64,000 nt of DNA, from NCBI GenBank assembly GCA_905250075.1, contig CAJNOP010000061.1:511831-575830 (forward strand), read 5' to 3'. This stretch comes from Rotaria sp. Silwood1 (Eukaryota; Rotifera; Eurotatoria; Philodinida; Philodinidae). The notes under the pieces are model-generated. The model searched no databases, had not been told where the DNA came from, and saw nothing but the letters and a program-made list of their open reading frames with translations. This document shows, piece after piece, positions 15,008 through 27,718 of the stretch (its first letter is position 1; each line of letters starts with the position of its first letter). The translations under genes were made by a program, and so were the position numbers.

Positions 15008-18000
15008 ATGTCTGGTGTTAAAAGAACTCGTACAGATGAAATTTCATCATCATCATCATCATCTCAATCACAAACAACAACAACTGATGCAACAATATCA
15101 CCAAAAATTGAAATACCATCTTCTTTTAATTCAACTATTGACGAAGATTTTAGCTGGTAAAGAAAATTTTTTTTTTTTTTTGAATTAGAAAGAAAAACTT
15201 TTTTTTTTTCTCTCTAGTCCAATCTGCTTTGAATTAATTAATGAAGCATTTGTTTCTCGATGTGGACACAGTTTCTGGTAGGAATTTTTCTCTGATTAAA
15301 AAAAAAAAAAAATTAAAATTTACAAATATTTTATCATTACTCTTCTATAGGCTTTTAATTAATGAGTCTTATTAATCTGTATAATTTGTATTTAACTAAA
15401 AATGTAGGAAACAGTTTGTATTAAGTAAACTAATTGTCAGAAAAGAAAAGCATTCATCTTATTATTTTTTTTCGTTCTAATTCAAAAGAAAGCTAAGTTT
15501 GAACGAATACGTTGATATATTGTGATCTATTTTGCTACTAATATCTTCCTTTGTGGATGCTTAATTAGATATGAACCAAGAACAATTCGTTCAATTTGAC
15601 TCTTAATCTTGAAGAAACGATAAATAATATTTGGACTAGAATATTTGTATTTTGTTCACATTTCGCTCCATTTTCATTGTTCAAAGTTGCTTTTCACATG
15701 AAAAGATGTGTCATGAAATTCTCTAGAGTTTCATATAAAATTAGCTACACCTAAGATTGATGAATAAAACTTTGAAAACATGTTTTCATAAAATATTTGA
15801 GTTATCTTTACTACAAAGTTGAATTAAAGGTAAAATGAGTTCGGAAAAATAATCAAATATAATTCTTACATATTATGTAAGATAAAGTCAGTATCATTCA
15901 ACTTTTATTGATGTATACATAAACTAAGGGCGTAGCTAAGGATAATGCAATGAGTGACTGTGCACTTTCCTTGATCAAAAAATACCTGGAAGAAGATACA
16001 GAGAAAAAAATATTTTCCTGCTGCCATGTATTTCCTATAACAAGTTGAACAACCCCTTTGGAAAATTCCTGACACAAATGTACTCTTTACCTCAGCTTAC
16101 TGAAAAATACAACAAACTTAACAAATTTAACTTATGACATTTGAATAAAGATGAAGGCTTGACATCTAAGTTTATACAGAAAATGTTACTGCATAGGATC
16201 CGTATATATACAAATCTTAATGAGTATCCTAATATTGATATTCTATAAAAGCTATTATTTTGGTTGATTCGAAGAAAAAGGAAATAACTAATTAATGAAA
16301 TTCGTAGTAATCTGAGAATTTCTCTACTAATGTTGAAGAATAAGATTTGTCATACGCTAGAAAATAGATGTAGACTATTGTCTATTACACTCATCAAGCT
16401 TAGATAGAGTAATTTACACATCAAACTGTATAGGGTTTCATAGCGAATCTCGTCATATGAAAAATAAAGCTAGACAATGAAAATTAAACGAGATGTTAAC
16501 AAAATACGAAGATTCTTATCGATTCTAACTCAAACATTAATTGAACTATATTGAATTATCATCATTTAGCAAAGATTTAAGTGTACGCAAGAATACTTGT
16601 GTCAAAATTGAATAAAGAAAAATTTTTCTATATCTTTAAGAGTATTCAGAATAATTCATTTATAAAAAAAATTTCTCTTGTAAAAAATTGATTCCATTTT
16701 GAGAAAAATTTATCTTCTGTTTTAGTTGAAATTGCTGAAATATTTCAACGATCAAAACAACTTATTTATTGACAAAAATTGCAACATAAATGAGATTATT
16801 TCAATATTTAATCATGCTTTTCCTTTCTAACATAATGATTTGAAACTCCGAATAGGACTATTATTTTTTTTTGACTTTTGTGTTCAATCTGCTTGCTGTC
16901 TATCAAGTTTCAAAGTCATAATTTGAAACCATATAAACATTTATAATTCTATTAATATCTTCTTGATTATAGTCTATTGTTAGACAAAGAGAAAAAGAAG
17001 AATTTCCATTATTCTAACATTAGAATTTTAATAGAGATTTTTATTTTGTTTTTTTTGTAGTAGCAAATGTCTTCAACGAACAGTTGAATCTCTTCGTCGA
17101 TGTCCAAAATGTCAGTTAAATCTTCAAACATCTGATATTTTTCCAAATTATACATGTAAGAAATATGATCTTTTTTTTAAGTATTTCATTATAAAAATAA
17201 ATATTAAATATAGTAAATGCAATCATTGAAAAATATCGTCAACAACGTCCATTACCTCCAACATTTGGCAAATATGGTGTATGTTAATCTATGATTCTTT
17301 TTTTTCCTTGAAAAATATCTGTTTTTGTATTTTTAGAATATTGTTGAACATATTTCAGAGATGGTAACAAATGTTCATTCATTAAATACCGAAGATCTCG
17401 ATCGTCTTATGTCTATTATTCGTCAACATAAAGAAAAACTTGATTTAGTTTGTATTATTCTTTTATTGTTAGTTTAATATATTTTGTTTTTTTTTGTTTT
17501 TATTAGAATAGTGAATATGTTCATAATCGTTTACTTGAAATATTTTTAATGCATGTTCATCATGAACGAAGTGGAGTAAGAATTGCTTTTTTATCTATTT
17601 TTGAAAAATTTGTTTTATCTATCTTTTTTTTTAAGGCAATTGAATCTTTAACAAAAGAATTAAATATTGTTGATCAAGATTTAAAACAAATGTCTAAACG
17701 ACAAAAATGTTCATCATCATTATTAAATGTAAATATTTCAACAAATATAAATTCAAAACAAATTATTGATGATAATCCAATATTATCATCAAATTCAACA
17801 ATTGTTACTAAAGAAGAATTATCATCAACATCAAATGATACAACTATTGTTAATGATAATGTACCAACTTGGATACAATCAGGAAGACAAGTTAGATTTA
17901 TTAAACTTTCGATGCGAAAAAGAATTTATAAAAAAAGAACGATTGAAAATTCATTTGAACAGTTTTAGAACGCGATCGTCAAAGAAGAGGTCCAAACGTA

Positions 18001-21000
18001 TCCTTGAAAAGTAGGTTCTTGTCAATTAGGAATACGCTTCAGAAAAACAGTTCTTCATTGTAAAGAACACACTTCGTCATATTATATTTGAAATGATACC
18101 ATTTGAAAATCCATACCGACATTGGACTATCAACTTTTAATAAAATTACATTATACATTCTCTGTGAGATGGCTAGTGCAACAAAAATTAATAAAACACA
18201 TTGGTAATAGTCAGTTTGAAAACTAGTAATGATTTCATCTCTGTACTATATTCTTCTTGTTAAAGAACAAACGTGTTCTTACGAATGAATTGGTTTTATT
18301 AGATGCATTCCTTATTGACAAAAATCGATTTTTCGAGAAGAGATTCAGATATATCCTTTGATGATCGCATTTTAAATGTTCTTTTTTTTTTATAAATTCT
18401 TTGTCACGGGTTGAAGAAATACAAAACAAAATTTTGTTTTTTTTTTTTCTTTTATTTAAAGGATCTCCGTGCAACACCTGATATGAAAATCGAAAAACAA
18501 CAAATAGGATCCACATCAATAATGTCTTCTTCATCAATGTTACCGTCTACAACAACAACAAATTCGTCAACTTTAACCAAAACTGAATGTCTTGAATCGA
18601 GAATTGCTCCAAGTGGAGCTGTTGTAAGTCTTTCAACTTTTCTTTATAGACCAAAAAAACAATCGAAACTTAAAAATTAAGGTACCAGAAGAAACAAATC
18701 CAAATGGATCAGTAACCAATGATGATATTGAAAATCGAACAAAGATAATGATGCGTTTTATGGATGATTTAACGAATATTTATTTTTCAACAAGAAATTC
18801 ATTAAGATTGACTGTTGAAAATGGTTCGAAAAAAATCATGTTTTTGTTTTTGTTATTTTTGCAAAATTAAATTTCTCTCTGTTTTTTTTTTTGTTAAGAT
18901 GGATCATGTAATGGTGACAGTGGATTAAGTGCATTTCGAGATAGTTTAGCTGCTGTTACAAAATATTCACGTTGTAAACCAATTTCAACTGTTAATTTTG
19001 TTGGAGACAATTTTGCTCAAGCTAGTATTGTATCAAGGTTTGTCTTTATTTCATTTATCATTCTATTTAAATGTATCGGTAACTATAAAAAAAAAAAATC
19101 AGTCTTTTCTTAGAAAAGAAAAAAGAAATATACACAAACTTATGAGTGATCAAGTCAAATATATGGACAAAATCAGACATAATGTAACATGACCATCTTC
19201 GATTTAAGATTGATTCTTTTATAAGTTCTATTTTGTTCCCAATAGGCTTTTTTACCATGAACATATGTAAAACTATTGGATCGTTCAGCTTCAATCTATT
19301 TAAACTTAATTCATTAGTTGGTTAATCAATTACAATGTAATTAGGGAATAACTCTTCAATATTATAACGGATAAATTCCAGAATTTTGAAATATACCCTA
19401 CGACGTACATTATATGTATAATGACTTTTTTCAGCAAGATTCGTCTCATAAAAACCAATTTTTCAAGAATTTTCTATTGTCTCATCACGACAATTTTTAT
19501 TTTGCCATCACTTTGAAATCTTCAATAAGGATTTACATTATAAGGAATTCGTTTTAGGACTTTTCATTTAGTTAGAAGAAGATTTTTCTTTCCTATATTC
19601 TTACTTAGTTACGTTGGTAATTGTTTTTCTTTTATGTTACGTTCTTTCGTTATTTTCACAAAAATCATTCGACATATATTTGATACATAAAAAAATTCTA
19701 AAACAAAGGTCTGAGATATACTTTTATTCTCCAAAATCACATCGCTAATGGATGAAAAGATCGGTGTATTTTAAACGTATACAAATAAGTTGTTTACCGA
19801 TTCGTTTGTAGACTAGTTTATTTAATAGTACGTTTCTCCCTTTTTGAAGAACCAAAAAAATTTTTAAAGAATATTACCCAAGACATTTTGATAATATTAC
19901 TTGTTTTCATAGACTTCACTATGATTGTGTAAATGAAAAAAACTTTTTTTTATTCAAAACCTTTATAATAATCGATTAGTTAGTGTATCGACTTTAGATA
20001 CTTCATTTAGCATTATCATCTTATGCCATTAAAATCAAATTCGATTATCTTTTGGAAAAGAAAGAGTAACAGTACTCTTAAAAAAATAACCCCTAGGCGA
20101 ATGATGCATGTCAGTCATCAAATCATATAAACTTGAGACAATCAATAAGAACCTGGATGCATTAATTGATATTCTTCGATTAAAATTGTCATTTCGAAAT
20201 CGTCAGATGATAGTTATTTACATCAATAGTTTTAATAATAAAACAATTTTGACTTGATTATTAAGATAAATGCCCGTAAGCTTATTAAAATCGGTTTTAT
20301 ATGTTTGTATCATGACATCGATACAAAGATTTGAGGAAAATAAAGTCTTTGCGATATTCTTTGAATCCAAGATCTTTAACAAACTCTGAATCTAGCTTTT
20401 CGGCATCCGATATACAAAAATAAAGCTTCTTTTGATTACATCGAGTGACAAAGCAATTCTCTACAAAATGACAGAATTTCGCACTCTCAATGATACTTTT
20501 TGAGTGAATGACATAAGCTATAAGAGGGACAGAATAGTCGATTTTGTCCCATTTCTCCTAAGAAAATAGCAAAAGAAACTATTTGTGACGTTTCTCAATT
20601 TTGATGTAGTTCGGTCAAAAAAAAAATATCATGCAAAGCTCGGAGACATTTTATTTAGTAGAGGATCAGTTGCTTTATTGCTTTTTATAGTTGTTTCAGG
20701 TTCTGTATGCTGAATAACTAGATTTTAAGTTTTCTAGAGATTGTGAAGATTTTATTTTTCTCAAAAAAATCGAAATTAAATCTGTATTCTTCAAAAAAAA
20801 AAAAGAAAATTCTTCACGATCAGTCCAAACCCAACGGAATCCGACACAGAGCTCTAATTTTCTTATAATTAATATTAGAACGAAATCCATTTAAAAGAAT
20901 TATTCAAATTATAAGATCATAATATAAATAATTTGTATATAACTTTTCTTTTTTTTTTTTGAATAATATTTTTCTATGATTTAGTATCGAATTTGATCGA

Positions 21001-22241
21001 GATTATGAACATTTTGCTGTTGCTGGTGTTTCAAAAAAGATTAAAGTAAAAAATTTCGAAAAGAAACTAAATTTATTTGAAATATTTTTTTTTTCATGTT
21101 TTAAGTTATATGAATATCAATCAATATTAGATAATGTTGTTGATTTACATTATCCTACAAAAGAAGTTTTATGTACAGCTAAACTAAGTTGTATTAGTTG
21201 GAATCCATATTTAAGAAATTATTTAGCATCAAGTGATTATGATGGATTTGTTTCTATATGGGATATGGCAACAGCACAAAAAGTTCGAACTTTTCAAGTA
21301 AAATTCTTTATTTACCTATTGATAATAAAAGAAATAATACAAAAGACAAAAACTTAATTTTTAGGAACATGAAAAACGTTCATGGAGTGTTGATTTTTGT
21401 TCATCAGATCCAAAATTACTTGCATCATGTTCTGATGATTGTCGTGGTAATAAATTAAAATCTTTCTTTCTTTTTTTATTATATTTTTGAAAAAAAATAT
21501 TATTTAATTTTAGTTAAAATATGGTCAATGCATAATGATTATTCTGTAACAACAATTGATGCTAAATCAAATGTTTGTTGTGTTAAATTTAAACCTGATT
21601 CACAATATAATATTGTCTTTGGCACAGCTGATCATAATTTATATTATTTTGATTTACGTAATACACGTGAACCATGTCATTTATTAAAAGGTCATAAAAA
21701 AGCTGTATCTTATGCACGATTTTTATCAAATAATGAAATTGTCTCAGCATCAACTGATAGTCAACTTCGTCTATGGCGTGTTACAGAAGGACAATGTTTA
21801 AGAACATATCGTGGACATGTTAATGAAAAAAATTTTGTTGGTTTAGCTGTTTCAAATGGTTATATTGTTTGTGGTAAGAAGTTTTTTTTTTTAAATTTAT
21901 TTTGATTTCAATTAAAAAAAATTTCAGGTAGTGAAACAAATACAGTACATTTATATCAACGTGAAATATCTCGACCATTACTTAGTTATAAATTTGATGA
22001 TATTAATAATGGAACAGTTAAAACAACAGCTGTTAATACAGATCGAGTTAAAAAAGAAGAAACAGGAAATGAATTTGTTAGTGCTATGTGTTGGAGTAAT
22101 GTATGTATATAAGTTTTTTTTCTTGAAAAAAAAAAAAAAATTTTTATTAAAAATTTGTTTTTGTTTTTTTATTTTTAGCGTGAAAATATTTTATTAGCAG
22201 CTAATAGCCAAGGGGTTGTTAAAGTCTTGGAATTAGTCTAA
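15008..22241 (+). CDS. COP1: COP1-type E3 ubiquitin ligase (RING, coiled coil, WD40)
   Basis: Sixteen exons: 15008-15156, 15218-15277, 17061-17155, 17214-17278, 17337-17447, 17507-17575, 17636-17890, 18462-18623, 18682-18823, 18899-19037, 20985-21045, 21106-21297, 21365-21446, 21514-21873, 21928-22100, 22179-22241; 725 aa (human 731). RING C3HC4 ligands: Cys50, 53, 65, His67, Cys70, 73, 84, 87. A helical region follows, then a disordered stretch, then the block [11 protein letters not shown] that precedes the propeller in COP1. Residues 416-725 are a seven-blade WD40 ([38 protein letters not shown]) ending in VKVLELV as in the vertebrate protein. COP1 ubiquitinates transcription factors such as c-Jun and ETS proteins, usually with DET1-DDB1-CUL4. 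The exon 7 to exon 8 junction is the least certain: a 21 bp in-frame micro-exon at 17969 is possible. Two introns are near 1.8-1.9 kb. Confidence 0.95.
15645..16513. repeat. diverged palindrome in COP1 intron 2
   Basis: The arm 15645-15770 matches the reverse complement of 16382-16513. Shared blocks include TATTTTGTT and ATTTTCATTGT (15670-15680 against 16474-16484), in the same order with few gaps. Weaker pairing may reach out to about 15410 and 16850. It sits in the 1,783 bp intron 15278-17060, which otherwise shows no coding sign. Confidence 0.65.
19038..20984 (+). other. 1.9 kb intron 10 of COP1
   Basis: Intron of 1,947 bp between the exon ending SIVS and the exon starting IEFDRD. It has only small hairpins (for example GGGACAGAAT pairing with ATTTTGTCCC near 20530-20555). 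No large palindrome or coding segment was seen. Confidence 0.75.
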
Positions 22242-22545
22242 CTTCTCGTTAATGTGTGAATTCACATATGTCTTTTCTTTTTCTTCTATATGTGTGTATA
22301 TGTCATATTGATGACTGTGTTCTTTATTTTTTTCTCTTCTGATTAATTTTTATTTCGATTCCTTTATTCTGTTAACACTAATTATCGTATTGTGTATGCG
22401 TATGTCTATCAGATCATGCAAACTGATTTCTTCATTTTTTTTTTATTTTAGTTGTTATTCTAAGACAACAGCTTCATAAGTACTTGTGTATAACTCTGTG
22501 TGTATATATATATATTGAACAAAGATGTGACAGAACATCAACGAT

Positions 22546-22551
22546 AATAAA
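22546..22551 (+). promoter_or_regulatory. COP1 polyadenylation signal
   Basis: Canonical AATAAA about 305 bases after the COP1 stop codon, in the expected orientation. Confidence 0.5.
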
Positions 22552-24904
22552 ACACAAGTTTACTAATCCTATGAGAAATGATTACTTTTTTTTTTTATTG
22601 TGAAGAGATTAATAATCAGCTTCTTTTTATGATAGAAAAAGAATAAATTGTCTGGTTCAATTAATAGCCTAAATTATTTTTATTTTAAAAGAAAGTAAGA
22701 TTTGTTATAAGGAAGGGAACCTCTTTACATACATGTAATGAACTTTTTAAATAGAAAAAAAAAGAATTATTTATTTATATCATTATTTCTAAAACGTTGT
22801 TCAACTGGTAGAATTCAAAGATCTCATTGAGAAAATATGTTTAATCTTGGATTTTCTATTCATGTATGTTAATCTAAAATATCATATTAAATATTGATAA
22901 ATGAGTATGTTTATTTGCATTTTTTTGACCTTTGAAATAATTCAATTAATTTCTTCTTCTTCTTCTTCAAGTTCATCCTCATTAAATATAAATCGATTTC
23001 CTTCTAGACAAATTATTGCCAAACATCACTGTCTTGAAGAGTATATATTATGTAGGTATTGAAATGTCACGACGAAAGAGTATATGCAGAATTCCACTTT
23101 TTATGGAAAGGTTACGATTCTTATATATAAAAAATAATTATCAGACAAAATGATTTCCTTGATATCATGATGCTATTTTGATCAGGCGAGAAATTACTCT
23201 TATCAAACATGAATAAAACCTTGGTCTGCAATATGAGACATCAGATTTTCTATTATGTCTAAGTGTCTACAGATTTTTCAGAGGAATCTTCTATTGCCTC
23301 TCATTTACTTATCATAGTTGTTTTATTAAAAAAGTTTAAAAAAGAAAACAAACGATTTTGAAGATTTTAGACAATATTTTTTGAGTTGTAAAAGACCAGC
23401 AAACATATTAATTTCAGTCTTTTAAGATTGCAATTTTCAGCAAAAACATGAAAATTTGAAATGAATGCATCGAAAAACGACTGGAGATCTTATTTTTCAT
23501 GAGCGACATGTTTTTCTTGTCTGGCAGTCTCGTTTTTTTTCTTGAAAACTTTCCGTCATTTTTTGCTTAAAAACGATACTGTTTCCAGAAAAAGGAAAAT
23601 GTCTTTCTTGCTTTTTCTATGTTTATGTGTTTTTTTATCGCACAACTCAAAATTCTCTGGGGGCTTTCGCTCTATATATTATATTTTTCTGTTGTTTATC
23701 AGACCATGCCAAGATGTAGTGCATGACATTTTGTTACTACTATTATACAAAAAAAGGACTTTAATCCATGAAACGTCATTTTTTTGGAGTTGTTTGAGGC
23801 ATTAAACTTTTCATCGCTTTCCTCTCCTAAAAAAGTGAAAATTAGAAAGAAAAGAAGCCTGTGATGTTCTGCCTGCTGACATACTCTTTCAAACAAAAAA
23901 AAACATTGACTATACAGAACGAAGACCCACAGAGAATTTTGGGTTGGCAAATGAGTTACTTTTTTTTTTACCGTTGTTTATTGAATATCCACTAAAAATA
24001 GTATCGTATAGGGCTAAACATTCTATCATAGTCTCTTCACTAAGACCCCAACATATTTTGAAAATTTTATACAATTTGAATCTACTTGAGTTAAGATCTA
24101 TTTTTGAGAAGTATTCAAATTTCCAACTTTTTCGAGAAGTTTAATAATTAAGAGCAATACTTTATTCAGTGTGGAAGCTAAGGCGATAGAATACCTCTGA
24201 AGATCTGCTGAGTCATTGAGAAGTTTGTGCTAATTATACAATATCCTATGTGTCTGTGCTTCCAAAAATTAGTATTTGTCTTCCAGAAGTTTTAAATAGC
24301 TACTCTGAATGATAAAATCTGGATAAAATACTGATAAAGGAAGGTCTTCTATTACGTTCGACGCATAATTATTCGAGAATGGCGGGTGCTCTACTGCGGA
24401 AGTGAATTATACAGCTTTGTTAATTCTATCTGCAATGCACGCTGTATTAGTTAATAAAATCTGCACGCTCTTCCTGTTTTTTTCCTTATGTTAATACATA
24501 TAACTTAATATTTTTTTAAAAATATCTTATGAAGAATAACATTCGAATAATAATGTTTGTCAAAACATAAGACATGAAATTTAATAGAAATAATTTTTTT
24601 TTTATTTAAATTATAGACAATCATCATGAATCGTTCTTGTACTGCTTTCTTTTTCTATCGAAGAATTTTACACTTGTATAGAATTACATTTAAAATATAA
24701 AACGTAAGATTTATATGAAGAAATAAATCTTTAAATAAAAAATATTTATCATTTCTAGAAAATGATATTTTGTTTTTTTTTATATATTAGATTTATTTTT
24801 ATTTAAAAAATGACTCAATATTAAATGTCATTGAATGACTTTGAAAAATAACAGTCATCATTTATAATGATTGTTTATATTTATCATTAACTTCTAATGA
24901 TAAA

Positions 24905-24924
24905 CATATATATATATATATATA
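24905..24924. repeat. (TA)n microsatellite
   Basis: An uninterrupted run of TA dinucleotides in intergenic DNA. Confidence 0.8.
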
Positions 24925-25108
24925 ATAAGATTGATTTGAATAAATCAATCATTGTTAATAAATGTCATATTTTATTACTTTTAATCTCAAATAATTTTAT
25001 GAGAATTTGTTCATTTAACGTTGACATATTATACAAATAAGCAACTAAATGATATACAAGGTCACATATGTCATAAAAAAAAAGACCAAAATCTGATTGT
25101 ATATTTTA

Positions 25109-27718
25109 TTATAAAACAGTTTCTCTTAATCCTTTCACAGATAAAAATGAGTTTATTTGATCATGTGCTAAACATGATTGTGGTAAAAATCCAATTGAAC
25201 CATCATCTTCTTTTTGTACAAGTAATGTTGATTTACCAATACGTCTTAATAAACGTACTTGATCACCGCGTATTACTGAAAATATTTTTGTACCATTTGT
25301 TGCTGATAATAATGAAGAATTTTTATATTCATGCCAAACAAGATATGTTCCTTTTTGTTGAGAAGATTTTTTTGAATCAGAACGAGATTTTTTCGATTGT
25401 TCATCATTATTTATTGAAGACAATGATGATGTTAAAGATGATGAATATGATGATGAAAATGATGTATGATAACAATCTAATGTACGAAGAGAATCAAGTT
25501 CTATTGCAGCTAAATTAAGTTCATCAAATACATGATTCGTTTTTGGTAAATTTGATAAAGTTTTTGAGTATGTTACTGATGGATCATTATATATCATACC
25601 AATTGTTGTAAAATGACGTTGACGAAGTACATGATTACGTTCAGACGCTACTGGAGATGATATCTGCAATAAATAAATAACATTCAATTTTATTCAATAT
25701 TCCTATTTTAGATTAGTTGAGATTATATCTGTTAAATCTTACTTGATTAATAGATTGCTGTGTTTGTGTTTTTGGCCAAAGTGAACTATCACAAGATAAA
25801 TGTCTTCTGCGTTTTGCTCCATTTGCTCTAGTTTGTCTGTATGATTGTGGTTGTTGTTGTTGTTGTTCTTGTATCGAAGGTTTTCTTGTTTGTGATTGAA
25901 TCGTTGTTTTCGGTAACGGTTTAATATGTGGATAAGATCGACTAGCTGATAGAGATTGTTTTTTTTGAAAAAGGTGATAAGAAAAATCTGATGAATTCAT
26001 TGGTTTATTAATTATTGTATCTGACGTTGTTGAATCTGTTGAAGAATTTTCAATAGATTTTTTATAATTATTAAATGATGAGCGTTGTTCACAATGACAA
26101 TGAGGACATGATATATGTAATGGACGTGTATATGAAGATGTTGTTGTTGAAAAACTTTCTTCTGAATAACCAGAATCTCCACCTGCACTATTTGTATGAT
26201 TTATTGAAAATATTTCTTGATAATTTCGTCGATGAGATTTTGTTGATAAATTTTGTTTCTTATTTCTATCTGAATAATTAATAAATGTTGATGATAAACG
26301 ATCAAAACGTTTGTGACTTATGGGAAGACTTATTGATGCGTCACAATTTGATAAACGAATTCGATTAAGACCTGATGTTTTTTGACGTTGATGTGTTGAA
26401 TTAGATATTGGTGAATGTGAAACTAAATAAAGAGAGAGAGAGAGAGCTTTCTTTTTGTATTATAAAGAAATAGTCCCACACATAATACACATACGATCGC
26501 GTCGATTATATTCTTGTTTACGTAAAGAATTTTTTTTTTGATGTTGTTTATCATTTCGATTAAGTTCATCAACTGATAATGTACGTGAAGTAAAATGTTC
26601 GATACAACTAGATCCACGTTCTTTCAAAGATCGCCATGAAGTACTTCGACGTACTTTATTTGGTTTTGATGATAAAATCTATATGTATATATAGAAGTGA
26701 TAAATAATTCTTTCTATGAATGATGATGATAAATTAGATGCAAGAAAAGGATTCGATTATCTAAAGCATCTATCAGAACTATGTTATTGCTGCTTTTTTC
26801 TTTACTTAATGACAGTAATTGATAATCAATGTCATTCAATTGTCATCTTTTTTTGACAGCATATCTCTGTTTTGACATTATTTCTTGTAGATTTCTCATC
26901 AACATCATTTTCAATCTATGTTCACTTATTTTTCTTTTCGTGTCTTGTATCTATGTGTCTTGCATATCGATTAGGCAATTGTTCTTATCAATGTGGTAAC
27001 TGTTTTATAATAATGAATAGTAGACATGATAAATATAAAACAATAAGTGCTTTAGATATCGTTTGATTTCTGCTATCAGAAAAAACTCACACTATAATTA
27101 CATTACATTCATATGTATGTAGTAAAAAAAAACCAAGAGGAAAGAGAAAAAAACAGACGGAAGGTAAAAAACTACAGGGCAAATCATTCGCTCTACAAAT
27201 AATTGGCAAGGCATGTAGATGCATGACAAACGGAACATTGCAAAAAAAAAATGATTATAGCTCAATTAAACAAGAATAAATTTGCGACCTTAAGATATAA
27301 ACAGCTAGATGCATTCGTGTAGATGAAGGTTATTAGAACGAAATTCTTTCTTATTAAAAATCAATTCAAGGTGTCATGTGACATTAAGTATGAAAAATAA
27401 TTTTTTTTTCTCTTACCGACTTATTAGAAGGTGCTGGAGTTGTACATAACCATTTTGATAAAGATGAACGGGGTTGTTGATTAGTTATCGATGAATCAAA
27501 TGACGAAATTTGTTTGGAATCATTTGGATCGAATTCATCATCGAAGTCTTAAAAAAATTCAAACGAAAATATATTAATATTAATTTCTACGGAATGATTT
27601 TATTGAGTAGATGACAGTAAGTTTTGAACAAACCTGGCGGAATTCGACCGATAGAACGTGTTGATGTTATTTTGGATTTTGCTCGTTCAAATACATTTAC
27701 AAGTAATTTCATAAACAT
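25109..27718 (-). CDS. disordered protein with C-terminal SH3-like domain
   Basis: Five exons: 27634-27718, 27417-27547, 26495-26678, 25743-26422, 25109-25663; all in phase; 544 aa. Most of the chain is rich in Ser, Thr, Gln and Asn and lacks hydrophobic blocks, so it is likely disordered. It has a short Cys/His cluster (CPHCHCEQR) in exon 4 and a poly-Gln run. The last 60 residues look like an SH3 domain: IFSVIRGDQVRLLRR, then LLVQKEDDGSIGFLPQSCL, giving the RT-loop, central beta and the GFLP strand expected of a proline-motif binder. No signal peptide or TM segment. The family is not recognised; an adaptor or scaffold role is inferred from the SH3 only. The start ATG at 27718 has a second Met two codons on. 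Intron 2 (27416-26679) is 738 bp. Confidence 0.8.
26431..26446. repeat. (AG)n run inside an intron of the SH3 gene
   Basis: Short AG dinucleotide repeat, just upstream of the acceptor of exon 4 when read on the minus strand (there it is CT-rich and forms part of the intron). Confidence 0.7.

Larger units (their letters stand above)
22242..25108. other. intergenic between convergent COP1 and SH3 genes
   Basis: Holds the COP1 3' UTR with a polyadenylation signal AATAAA at 22546-22551. At 22964-23030 on the minus strand there is a coding-like tail, GNRFIFNEDELEEEEEEIN followed by a stop, preceded by an acceptor-like GTCTAG; no upstream exons were found, so it is probably a gene remnant or chance. 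A TA dinucleotide run lies at 24905-24924. Other open frames look random. Confidence 0.5.

Noticed and set aside
19038-20984. Large palindrome expected in the second long COP1 intron
   Set aside because: I looked for arm similarity and found only short hairpins, so this long intron is an exception to the pattern.
22964-23030. Coding-like acidic C-terminal tail on the minus strand
   Set aside because: An acceptor and stop are present, but no upstream exons were found within 2 kb, and the GAA run is also a simple trinucleotide repeat.
25021-25518. 165-codon plus-strand open frame
   Set aside because: It is antisense to the last exon of the SH3 gene, whose frame has the SH3 domain and a consistent splice phase.
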